Assembly (NCBI GenBank): GCA_001464755.1
Contig: LNDR01000399.1
Coordinates: 1 to 39,432, forward strand
DNA length: 39,432 bases
Direction: 5' to 3'
Source: Rhizobiales bacterium Ga0077524
Lineage (GTDB): Bacteria; Pseudomonadota; Alphaproteobacteria; Rhizobiales; Hyphomicrobiaceae
The stretch's first letter is position 1, and the number at the start of each line of letters is the position of its first letter. Positions 1 through 7,243 of the stretch are shown here, piece after piece. The notes beneath the pieces are model-generated. The model saw only the letters and a list, made by a program, of their open reading frames with translations, was not told the DNA's origin and searched no databases. The translations under genes and the position numbers were made by a program.

Positions 1-272
1 TCGCGATAGGCGACGACGATCACGCCTGCCTCCGCCGCCAGATGCAGATACCAGAGCATGTGGCAAGCAGAGAGCGAGGCAACGAGCAGATCCTCGGGAT
101 TGTGCCTCGCGGCATCACCTCGAAACGCCGGATCGGATGAGCCCGCAATATCGGACCGACCGCCCACGGAGATGACGTGGTCGCGTGAGTACGCCTTGTA
201 GCTGCTCGTCCCCGCGCCGGAGTTGCCGGTCCACGTGACGGTCGGTGAATACTGGTGCTGACGGCCAGCCAT
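1..272 (-). CDS. OsmC family protein (3' part beyond window edge)
   Basis: The first 90 residues of an OsmC/Ohr-type protein are present; the rest lies left of the window. The reading starts at ATG (270-272) with a GGGAG ribosome site about 8 nt upstream. The translation shows the OsmC features: an N-terminal strand region with a TWTGN motif, a GGRSDIAGSSDP stretch, and the helix carrying NPEDLLVASLSACHMLWYLH, whose Cys is one of the family's peroxidatic/resolving pair. OsmC/Ohr proteins are cytoplasmic thiol peroxidases acting on organic hydroperoxides; many paralogues have no known substrate. It is divergent from the RraA-like gene. The second conserved Cys lies outside the window, so activity cannot be judged. 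Confidence 0.85.
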   Translation of the reverse strand, partial: MAGRQHQYSPTVTWTGNSGAGTSSYKAYSRDHVISVGGRSDIAGSSDPAFRGDAARHNPEDLLVASLSACHMLWYLHLAAEAGVIVVAYR

Positions 273-495
273 GACGGCTTCTCCCTGTGTGTACGCGCCG
301 CCGACATCTCCGGGATGACGGCGGCCGGAAACTCTAATCGTCAAAGGCGTGCGCGTCCGCTGCAGCGGGCACTTTCCCCGGCCGCGAACCCGGACTAGAA
401 AGCGTGGCATCGCTCCCGGATCGGCGACAACCCGAAACCGGACATGCCGGGTTGCCTCCGCGCCGCGGCAAGGCCCGAGATCCGACGAGGAACGA

Positions 496-1173
496 ATGAC
501 GATCGGTTTCCGCATCCTTAAGCGCCGCCGTGTGGTCTCACCGGTTCTCGTCGCTGCCTTCCGCGAGATGCCGGTCGCCAATATTTCGGACAACATGAGC
601 CGGATGTTCGCGGCCGGAGCACGGCTGAGCCCCATGCATGCCGGCGGCGTCATGGCAGGTCCTGCGCTGACCGTGCGCACCCGGCCGGGCGATAACCTGA
701 TGGTGCACAAGGCGCTCGACATGGCGGCTCCCGGCGACATCGTCGTCGTCGATGCCGGCGGTGACCTCTCCAACGCCATCATCGGCGAGATCATGACCAG
801 CTACGCCCAGACGCGCTCCATCGGCGGCATCGTCGTCAATGGCGCCATCCGCGATGCCGGCACCATCCGCGATGGCGATTTCCCCGTCTATGCGGCAGGC
901 ATCACGCATCGCGGGCCCTACAAGGACGGCCCCGGCGAGATCAACGTCACGATTGCCATCGACGGCATGACGATCGAGCCCGGCGATCTCGTCATCGGCG
1001 ACGAGGATGGCCTGCTGTGTGTTCCGTTCGATGCGTGCGAGACCGTGCTCGCGGCAACGCAGGCCAAGCACGCCGCCGAACTCGAGCAACTCGCCGACAT
1101 CGCTGCCGGCAAGGCCGACCGCAGTTGGGTCGACGCCACGTTGAAGCGCCTCGGCTGCGAGATCGAGAGCTGA
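496..1173 (+). CDS. RraA-family protein (HMG/CHA aldolase-like)
   Basis: This 225-residue protein belongs to the RraA/demethylmenaquinone-methyltransferase-like fold, which includes 4-hydroxy-4-methyl-2-oxoglutarate/4-carboxy-4-hydroxy-2-oxoadipate aldolases acting late in aromatic meta-cleavage pathways. The characteristic glycine-rich block GGDLSNAIIGEIM (residues 88-100) is followed by VNGAIRDA, whose Arg119-Asp120 correspond to the substrate- and metal-binding pair of the aldolases. The C-terminal PGDLVIGDEDGLLCVP segment is also typical. The ATG at 496 is chosen because GAGGAA lies just upstream (487-492) and the family starts about here; an in-frame extension back to 349 has no family resemblance. 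RraA homologues differ in substrate and annotation transfer is unreliable, so only the family is firm. Confidence 0.85.
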   Translation: MTIGFRILKRRRVVSPVLVAAFREMPVANISDNMSRMFAAGARLSPMHAGGVMAGPALTVRTRPGDNLMVHKALDMAAPGDIVVVDAGGDLSNAIIGEIMTSYAQTRSIGGIVVNGAIRDAGTIRDGDFPVYAAGITHRGPYKDGPGEINVTIAIDGMTIEPGDLVIGDEDGLLCVPFDACETVLAATQAKHAAELEQLADIAAGKADRSWVDATLKRLGCEIES

Positions 1174-1225
1174 CCATCTCCCCGATGCCCCGTGCCCCGC
1201 AACGCAAGAGCGCGAGAACGAAACC

Positions 1226-1480
1226 ATGAGCAAGACTGCCGATGACAAGCCAGGCAAGCAGCTCCTCCACCTCGTCTTCGGTGGCGAGCTGGCCAAACTC
1301 GACCACTTCGAGTTCAAGGACCTCTCCAAGCTCGATATGGTCGGCATGTATCCGAACTACGCCGAAGCCCAAAAGGCGTGGAAGGCCGCCGCTCAGCGCA
1401 CCGTCGACAACGCCGAGATGCGCTATTTCATCGTCCATCTGCACCGCCTTCTCGACCCGGAGAGCGGTCAGCAGCATTGA
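1226..1480 (+). CDS. DUF4170 domain protein
   Basis: A small 84-residue soluble protein with the pattern of DUF4170, a family found mainly in alphaproteobacteria: LLHLVFGGEL near the N terminus, then FKDLSKLDMVGMYPNYAEA, then MRYFIVHLHRLLDP at the C terminus. No function is established. It lies 52 nt after the RraA-like gene on the same strand and could share its transcript. The ATG at 1226 has only a weak purine-rich GAGAA about 7 nt upstream. There is no signal peptide, membrane segment or metal motif. Confidence 0.8.
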   Translation: MSKTADDKPGKQLLHLVFGGELAKLDHFEFKDLSKLDMVGMYPNYAEAQKAWKAAAQRTVDNAEMRYFIVHLHRLLDPESGQQH

Positions 1481-1540
1481 TCACCTGACGAGCGCGAGCC
1501 TTGCCCTATCGCGGCGCGGGACAGCTACGGCCGCGCTCAT

Positions 1541-3646
1541 CTATTTGAGAACGACCAGCGCATCCGCTGCGCGGCAGCCCTTGCCCACGGCCCCGACGAA
1601 CACCGGGTTGATGTCCATCTCCTTGAGGCGGGGCCCGAGCGCAGCGGCCATGCGCGACACCTCGACCAGCATGGCCGCCAGCGCCTCCTTGTCGGTCGCA
1701 GGCTGACCACGATAGCCATCGAACAGTTTGGCCCCTCGCAACTCGCCGATCATGTCGCGCGCCGTCTCGATGTCGAACGGCGCGATGCGGAATGTCACGT
1801 CGCCCAGAACCTCGGTGAGCACGCCGCCGAGGCCGAAGGTCACGCACGGCCCGAAGCTCTCGTCGTTGACCACGCCGATCAGCGCCTCGAGGCCGGACGC
1901 CATCTCCGAGACGAGCACGCCGTCGATGTTCGCGCCCGGCTTGTAGGTGCGCCCGTTGGCGATCACCTCGCCGGCCGCCTTCGCCAGATCTGCCGCCGCC
2001 ACCTTGAGCTTGACACCACCCGCCTCGGTCTTGTGGGCGATGTCGCGCGAGACGATCTTCACCGCGAACGGTCCCTCGAGGCCCTTTGCCGCCGCCGCCA
2101 CATCGGCCCCGACCGGCACCAGGATCTCATTGGTCACGCCAACCCCGAACGCCTTCAATACGCCCTTGCTTTCCACCTCGGAGAGCGTCACCGCTCCATC
2201 CGGCAGCTGGAGACCAGTAGGCATGGCATAGCCCGGTGCCTTCCTGCCGAGCAGACGGCGCCGATCCTCAGAGAAGCGGGCGAGCGTTGCGGCCGCCTTG
2301 GCTCCTCGCGCCGGTGTCGGCAGGAACGGAATGCCATTGTCGGTGAAAACCTTCCACGCTTCCTCGGACTTCGCCTTGCGGCCCGACCAGACCACCTGCA
2401 CCGGCTTGTCGGTCTTCGCCGCCGCTGCTGCGATGGCAACCGCGCAGTTGTAGGCGCCCTTTCCCGGCAGGGATGCGAGCAGCAGCGAAAGCTGGTCGAT
2501 GCCGGGATCGGCGAGCACGATATCGAGCGTTTTCGTGAACAGTTCCGGCTGGTTGATGACGGCCGCCGTCGTATCGGCCGGATTGTCGGCGGCACCAAAC
2601 GAGGGAATGATGGCGCGCAGGGCCTTGAACGTGTCTGGCGCGAACGGCGGCAAATTCAACCCCTCTTTCGCCGCGCGATCCGCAAACACCACGCCGGACC
2701 CGCCCGAGATCGACAGGACGCCGATCGAGCGGCCCTTCGGCCAACGCTTCTGGCTCGCGACCTTGGCGAAGTCGACGATCTCCTCGACATCCTGCGTCTC
2801 GATCAAACCCGCCTGGCGAAACGCCGCCCGGAAGAGGTCGTAGTTGCCGGTGAGATTGGCCGTATGCGAGGCCGCCGCCTTAGTGCCGATCTCGGTTTGC
2901 GCGCCTTTCCAGATCAGCACGGGCTTCGCCATCTCCAGCGATTTCCGGCCCAGATCCAGCAGCATGCGCCCCTCGGGCGTACCCTCCATGTAGCCGAACG
3001 CGAGCTCGGTGCCGGGGTCGTCGAGCATGGCCGAGAGCAGTTCGGGCATGGTGATGTCGGTCTCGTTGCCGGTCGAGACGACTGTGCGGAAGCCAACCCC
3101 CTGCACCTCGGCGAGATTGACGACCGCATAGCCGAACCCGCCCGACTGGAATGCGCACGAGACCGGCCCGCGCGTCAGCCCCGTTTCCTCGGCAACCGAC
3201 CCGAACACGCACCACATGCGGCTGTCTGTCGAGAGCGCGCCCTGGCAGTTCGGACCGATCGCCCTGACACCACTCTCGCGGCAGGCCTTGGCAAGCTCGG
3301 CCTCGAGCGCACGCCCCTCGTCTCCCGACTCGCGGAAGCCTGCCGTCAGAATGATCGCGAACGGGATTTTCGCCGCCCCGCAATCGCGCACCGCAGCCGG
3401 TACGCCCGCCGCCGGCACCGCGATCACCGCGAGATCGACCGGCTCGCCGATCGACGCGGCGTTCGGATGGCATTTGCGCCCGTGCAGCTCGGGATAGCGC
3501 GGATTGACCAGATGAACCGAGCCTTCGTAACCGGAGTTGATCAGGGCCTGGATCGGCTGGCCCGAGATGCGCGTCAGGTCGCCCGAGGCACCGATGATGG
3601 CAATGGCGCGCGGCGAGAACAGGCGCTCGAAGGACGAGGTGGACAT
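1541..3646 (-). CDS. NDP-forming acyl-CoA synthetase (acetate-CoA ligase family)
   Basis: This 701-residue fusion has the layout of ADP-forming acyl-CoA synthetases, which interconvert acyl-CoA and free acid with nucleotide phosphorylation. Residues about 8-130 form the CoA-binding Rossmann domain (FSPRAIAIIGAS). About 150-450 is the succinyl-CoA-ligase-like part with ASHTANLTGN, whose His261 matches the phosphorylated His. From about 480 there is an ATP-grasp domain with KIVSRDIAHKTEAGGV and the closing INPVFV. The ATG at 3646 is chosen because the CoA-binding domain starts 7 residues later and GGGAAA lies upstream; an extension to 3769 adds 41 low-complexity residues. It follows the 3-hydroxyacyl-CoA dehydrogenase by 142 nt on the same strand, suggesting acyl-CoA catabolism. 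The substrate is unknown. Confidence 0.88.
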   Translation of the reverse strand: MSTSSFERLFSPRAIAIIGASGDLTRISGQPIQALINSGYEGSVHLVNPRYPELHGRKCHPNAASIGEPVDLAVIAVPAAGVPAAVRDCGAAKIPFAIILTAGFRESGDEGRALEAELAKACRESGVRAIGPNCQGALSTDSRMWCVFGSVAEETGLTRGPVSCAFQSGGFGYAVVNLAEVQGVGFRTVVSTGNETDITMPELLSAMLDDPGTELAFGYMEGTPEGRMLLDLGRKSLEMAKPVLIWKGAQTEIGTKAAASHTANLTGNYDLFRAAFRQAGLIETQDVEEIVDFAKVASQKRWPKGRSIGVLSISGGSGVVFADRAAKEGLNLPPFAPDTFKALRAIIPSFGAADNPADTTAAVINQPELFTKTLDIVLADPGIDQLSLLLASLPGKGAYNCAVAIAAAAAKTDKPVQVVWSGRKAKSEEAWKVFTDNGIPFLPTPARGAKAAATLARFSEDRRRLLGRKAPGYAMPTGLQLPDGAVTLSEVESKGVLKAFGVGVTNEILVPVGADVAAAAKGLEGPFAVKIVSRDIAHKTEAGGVKLKVAAADLAKAAGEVIANGRTYKPGANIDGVLVSEMASGLEALIGVVNDESFGPCVTFGLGGVLTEVLGDVTFRIAPFDIETARDMIGELRGAKLFDGYRGQPATDKEALAAMLVEVSRMAAALGPRLKEMDINPVFVGAVGKGCRAADALVVLK

Positions 3647-3745
3647 TTGGCGTTTCCCAGATGTTTTTTGAGCTTGGGCTCGTTTTTTGCCGGCGCTTTG
3701 GACTCGCATCCAGCCCCGATGGCCCATTGTGAACTCGAATCCGAC

Positions 3746-3781
3746 GGCGGCGATACCGGGTTTGCGCACGGGATCGCCGCC
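3746..3781 (-). terminator. inverted repeat downstream of the 3-hydroxyacyl-CoA dehydrogenase
   Basis: GGCGGCGAT at 3746-3754 is the exact reverse complement of ATCGCCGCC at 3773-3781, giving a 9-bp stem with an 18-nt loop just after the stop codon of the gene ending at 3789. There is no T-run, so intrinsic termination is uncertain; it may stabilise the 3' end. Confidence 0.3.
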
Positions 3782-3788
3782 GACATGG

Positions 3789-5330
3789 TCAGAGCGCCTT
3801 ACCCTCGGGCGCCGACAACGGCATGCCCAGCATCACGCGTCGCTTTAGCCAGGCCGACGGCCTGTAGCGCGGCTCCTGATAGAACTCCTGCAACCGCTCC
3901 AGAATGAAGAGCACGCGCTTCGGGCCGATGCGGTCGCCCCATTCGATCGGGCCGTACGGATAGCCGAGGCCGAGCTTGGCGCCCTTGTCGATGTCGCCGG
4001 GCACGCCGACGCCGCGCTGCGCCACGTTGCAGCCGACGTTGATCAATGCTGCCACCGCCCGTTGCGCGACGAAGCCTGGACTATCGTTGATCACCACCAC
4101 CGGCTGCCCGTCAGCGGCCATCATCGCGTGCGCCATGTCGCGGTACTCGGGCGCCGTGGCAGGCGACACCATCACCGTGCGCGGGCCCTTGAGGCCGAAC
4201 AGCACGTCGACGGCAATCGTCCGCGCGCCGTCGACCTTGAGATCCTGCACCGCCGTCGTCACGTCGTAGCCGACTGGCGTGATGACGATCAGCGCGTCCT
4301 TCGATGGCGCGGACGAGCGCTCGATCTCGAACCCCTGGGCCTTCAGATAGTCAAGGAACGGGTTCTGCAGATCCTGGTTGTGATCCGACGGCCTAACCCA
4401 CACCGACTTGGGTCGCGTTGCGGGCACCGGCTTCAGTGCCGGCTCGATCTTCTTGCCGTCCTTGTAGGTGTACCAGCCCGAGCCCGTCTTCTGGCCGTAG
4501 AGGCCACCTGCCGCACGCAGTGCCATCAGCGGCGACGGCGCATACGCCGGCTCGTGGAAGAACTGCTCGTACATCGAGGCCATCGCGGCATTGCCGACAT
4601 CGATCCCGACCATGTCGCCGAGCGTGAACGGTCCCATGCGGAAGCCCGGCGCGCCGGTCAGGATGCGATCGATCTCGTCGATCGTCGCAATGCCTTCCTG
4701 CAGGATGCGCTGCGTCTCCGGCCCAAGCCCGCGACCGATGTGATTGACCAGGAACCCCGGGCTGTCGACGCAGAGCACCGGCTCACGCGTCATGCGACGG
4801 CCGATCGTCATCAGCGCCTCTGAGACCCATTCGGCCGTCTTCAAGCCAGGGATCACCTCGACGAGACGCATCAGCGGCACGGGATTGAAGAAGTGCAGGC
4901 CGGCGCACCGCTCGGGATGCTTGGTGCGTGCCGCGATCGCCGTCACCGGCAGCGACGAGGTGTTCGAGGCGAGGATCGTCGTCGGCGGGCAGACTGCATC
5001 GAGCTTCTCGAAGAGGTCCTGCTTGATGTCGAGCCGCTCGAAGACAGCCTCGACGACCACGTCAGCACGCGCCACCTCGGCGAGAGTCGTCGCGACCGAG
5101 ATCCGGTCCACTGCCGCCTTTGCCGCCTCGGCGGACATCTGGCCCTTCTCGACGTTGCGCTCGAGCATCTTGGCCGTGAAGTCCTTGGCTGCCTGCGCGC
5201 CGCCAGCCTTCTCGTCATAGGCAATGACGTTCATGCCGCCGGCCGCCGACACCTGGACGATGCCGCGCCCCATGGTTCCCGTGCCGATGACGGCGATGGT
5301 GAGATCTGGTCGATTGGCGTCGAAGGCCAT
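3789..5330 (-). CDS. 3-hydroxyacyl-CoA dehydrogenase, long two-part form
   Basis: A 513-residue NAD-dependent 3-hydroxyacyl-CoA dehydrogenase, oxidising L-3-hydroxyacyl-CoA to 3-oxoacyl-CoA in fatty-acid or aromatic-acid beta-oxidation. The N terminus has the dinucleotide motif VIGTGTMGRG (Gly16-Gly21). The catalytic pair is His146 and Glu158 in HFFNPVPLMRLVEVI, and GFLVN supplies the conserved Asn196. A second copy of the C-terminal domain (from NDSPGFVAQRAVAALINVG to the end) makes it about 500 residues, like the PaaH/PaaC type of phenylacetate degradation; no other paa gene is seen, so no symbol is given. The ATG at 5330 has GAGGA about 7 nt upstream. It may form a transcript with the acyl-CoA synthetase downstream. 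Confidence 0.9.
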   Translation of the reverse strand: MAFDANRPDLTIAVIGTGTMGRGIVQVSAAGGMNVIAYDEKAGGAQAAKDFTAKMLERNVEKGQMSAEAAKAAVDRISVATTLAEVARADVVVEAVFERLDIKQDLFEKLDAVCPPTTILASNTSSLPVTAIAARTKHPERCAGLHFFNPVPLMRLVEVIPGLKTAEWVSEALMTIGRRMTREPVLCVDSPGFLVNHIGRGLGPETQRILQEGIATIDEIDRILTGAPGFRMGPFTLGDMVGIDVGNAAMASMYEQFFHEPAYAPSPLMALRAAGGLYGQKTGSGWYTYKDGKKIEPALKPVPATRPKSVWVRPSDHNQDLQNPFLDYLKAQGFEIERSSAPSKDALIVITPVGYDVTTAVQDLKVDGARTIAVDVLFGLKGPRTVMVSPATAPEYRDMAHAMMAADGQPVVVINDSPGFVAQRAVAALINVGCNVAQRGVGVPGDIDKGAKLGLGYPYGPIEWGDRIGPKRVLFILERLQEFYQEPRYRPSAWLKRRVMLGMPLSAPEGKAL

Positions 5331-5475
5331 GGGGTGTCCTCGGTTTTCGGCACGGGCGCGAGCGGCGCCGCAGCATTGCTTGGCGAATGCCCAAACCGTA
5401 GGCGCCGAAACGCTGCCCCGCAACCCAGGGTGATACGCTCCCTTGCCGGATGCGCGAGGACGCTTCCTACTCGGG

Positions 5476-6039
5476 TCAGACGCGCGCGTGATGCGCCGCC
5501 TCGAGCCGGGCTGCCATCGCGCGGTACGTCTCGAGTGGAGGCGTCGTCAGCCCAGCCACCTTAGCCTCGTCATCTATGATGCGCAGCGCGAGTGCCGCAG
5601 AGCGATGCTCGAGGCGGTCGAAGGCAGCAATTTCCTCTGCCGTCATCGGGCCACCCTGCAGGGCGAGCGAATCCTTCGAGTCCTGGGAGAGCTTGCCGTA
5701 ATAGTCAGGGTTGGCGCCGCACAAATAGCGCTTGGCCGCAACGTGCAGACGGACCGGCTCAGCCACTCCGGACCCGTAGATCCCCACCAGCGCCTTGGCT
5801 GCGGCCTCCTCGTGCAGATCGTCGATGCCCTCGGCAGCCAGATTGACGTCCTCGCCGACGACCAGATGCCCGACGTCGTGCAGCAGCGCTGCGATGACCA
5901 GCGCATCGCCCAACTGCCTCTGATGCGCCAGGGCAGCCGACTGCAGCGCATGCTCGAGTTGCGTTACGGCCGAGAGGCCATAGAGCCCCGTCCCGCGATT
6001 GGCCATCAGATCGAAAACGGTGCCGGTCGTCAGCTGCAT
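5476..6039 (-). CDS. PhnZ/TmpB-like HD-domain mixed-valent di-iron oxygenase
   Basis: A 187-residue HD-domain protein closely resembling the phosphonate-degradation HD oxygenases (PhnZ, TmpB), which cleave the C-P bond of 1-hydroxylated phosphonates with O2. Likely di-iron ligands are His30 (QLEHALQ), His54-Asp55 (ALLHDVGH), His76 (LHEEAA), His99 (RLHVAAKRYL) and Asp156. Residues like those holding the phosphonate in PhnZ are also present: Lys103, Ser124 and Arg153. The Tyr20 position is kept, but the Glu that pairs with it in PhnZ appears to be Ser23 (recalled, not aligned). ATG 6039 is preferred over 6084 because GAGG lies 8 nt upstream and the family starts there. No PhnY-type hydroxylase or C-P lyase gene is seen, so substrate and even phosphonate chemistry are inference. 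Confidence 0.82.
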   Translation of the reverse strand: MQLTTGTVFDLMANRGTGLYGLSAVTQLEHALQSAALAHQRQLGDALVIAALLHDVGHLVVGEDVNLAAEGIDDLHEEAAAKALVGIYGSGVAEPVRLHVAAKRYLCGANPDYYGKLSQDSKDSLALQGGPMTAEEIAAFDRLEHRSAALALRIIDDEAKVAGLTTPPLETYRAMAARLEAAHHARV

Positions 6040-6244
6040 CAGAATTGCCTCGCGCCTGCCATGTCGTAGGTCACCCGCAAACATTCGGGTAAGGGGCCTA
6101 TAGGGGCGTGCCCTGTCACAAACAATTGCTGCGGAGATGGCCTCCGCCTGAACCGGATGCCATCATGATGACAGACCGCGCGCGCCTCAGGGCCGTCGGC
6201 CGAAAACGATCCGGACTGATCCGAACAATCCGAGGAACGCTCTC

Positions 6245-7180
6245 ATGAAGCTCGCATACTTCGACGACTACAAGCTTGGCGTGGTCACCGGCGACGGCAT
6301 CGTGGATGTGATGTCCGTTGTCCGCGACATTCCCCATCTCGGGCCGGCCGACCTCATCAATGGCGTGATCGCCCGCTTCGCGGAGTTCCGGCCCCGTCTC
6401 GAGGCCGCCGCTCGCAGCGGCAAAGCCGTGCCTCTCGCCTCCGTTCGCCTGCGCCCGCCGCTGCCCAAGCCCGGCACGATCGACTGCATGGCGGTCAACT
6501 ACATGGAGGACGGCACGCGCGACGCACCGGCACCGATCAACGCTTTCCACAAATCCCCGGGCGCCATCATCGGCCCTGGCGACACGATGGTTCTGCCTGA
6601 CGTGCCGGCATCGGTCTTCGAGGGCGAGGCCGAGGTGGCCGTCGTCATCGGCAAGCGGGCGAGCAACGTCAAAGCCGCCGACGCCATGCAGTATGTGTTC
6701 GGCTACATGAATTTCATCGACGGCTCGGCACGCGGCCTGCCGCCATCGAACAACGTCTTCTTTCAGATGAAGTCGCGCGACACGTTTGCCCCGATCGGCC
6801 CCTGGATCGTAACCGCCGACGAGATTGCCGATCCTCAGAACCTGCAGGTGCGGCTGTGGAACGACGGCGTACTGCGCCAGAATTTCAACACCAGCGACAT
6901 GGCGCACGACATCAAGCGCTGCATCGAGTGGGCGACGTCCATTCACACGCTCGAGCCGGGCGACATCCTCGCCACTGGCACCAACCACCGTGGGCTCCAC
7001 CCCTTCCAGAACGGCGAGACGATCGAGATCGAGACCGAAGGCCTCGGGCGCCTCTCGTTCAAGGTGCGCGATGATCTCGAGCGCAAGTGGGATAAGGTCA
7101 CTCGTCTGGAGCGCCAGGAAAAAGGCCTCGACCCGATTACTCCCCAGATCGCCGGCAAATACGCGAAGGGCAAGGCCTAG
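6245..7180 (+). CDS. fumarylacetoacetate hydrolase family protein
   Basis: A 311-residue FAH-superfamily enzyme. Members hydrolyse or decarboxylate beta-diketo acids, often at the end of aromatic catabolism, using a divalent metal. The metal region reads VFEGEAEVAVVIG (acidic residues 126-130) with a further Asp159 in GYMNFIDGSARGL, and the family's KSRDTFAPIGPW segment follows. The usual NDVSARD is replaced by IDGSARG, marking a divergent subfamily, so the substrate cannot be assigned. ATG 6245 has GAGGA about 8 nt upstream. It is divergent from the PhnZ-like gene, and its 3' end is separated from the convergent cyclase gene by a strong hairpin. Confidence 0.87.
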   Translation: MKLAYFDDYKLGVVTGDGIVDVMSVVRDIPHLGPADLINGVIARFAEFRPRLEAAARSGKAVPLASVRLRPPLPKPGTIDCMAVNYMEDGTRDAPAPINAFHKSPGAIIGPGDTMVLPDVPASVFEGEAEVAVVIGKRASNVKAADAMQYVFGYMNFIDGSARGLPPSNNVFFQMKSRDTFAPIGPWIVTADEIADPQNLQVRLWNDGVLRQNFNTSDMAHDIKRCIEWATSIHTLEPGDILATGTNHRGLHPFQNGETIEIETEGLGRLSFKVRDDLERKWDKVTRLERQEKGLDPITPQIAGKYAKGKA

Positions 7181-7203
7181 GCGCAAGCCCAGCCGTCACG
7201 CTT

Positions 7204-7228
7204 CCGGGTCTCCGCTGCGGAGACCCGG
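7204..7228. terminator. convergent-gene hairpin terminator
   Basis: CCGGGTCTCCG at 7204-7214 pairs perfectly with CGGAGACCCGG at 7218-7228 around a 3-nt loop, giving an 11-bp GC-rich stem. It sits in the 63-nt gap between two convergent stop codons, as expected for a bidirectional terminator. A second 7-bp stem follows (7236-7242 with 7248-7254) and overlaps the end of the minus-strand gene. Neither has a clear T-run. Confidence 0.6.
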
Positions 7229-7243
7229 CCCGCGTCGGAGGGA

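Noticed and set aside
2033-3907. Long open frame on the plus strand opposite the acyl-CoA synthetase
   Set aside because: It is antisense to a well-supported gene, is rich in Arg, Asp and His as expected from high-GC antisense reading, and shows no domain.
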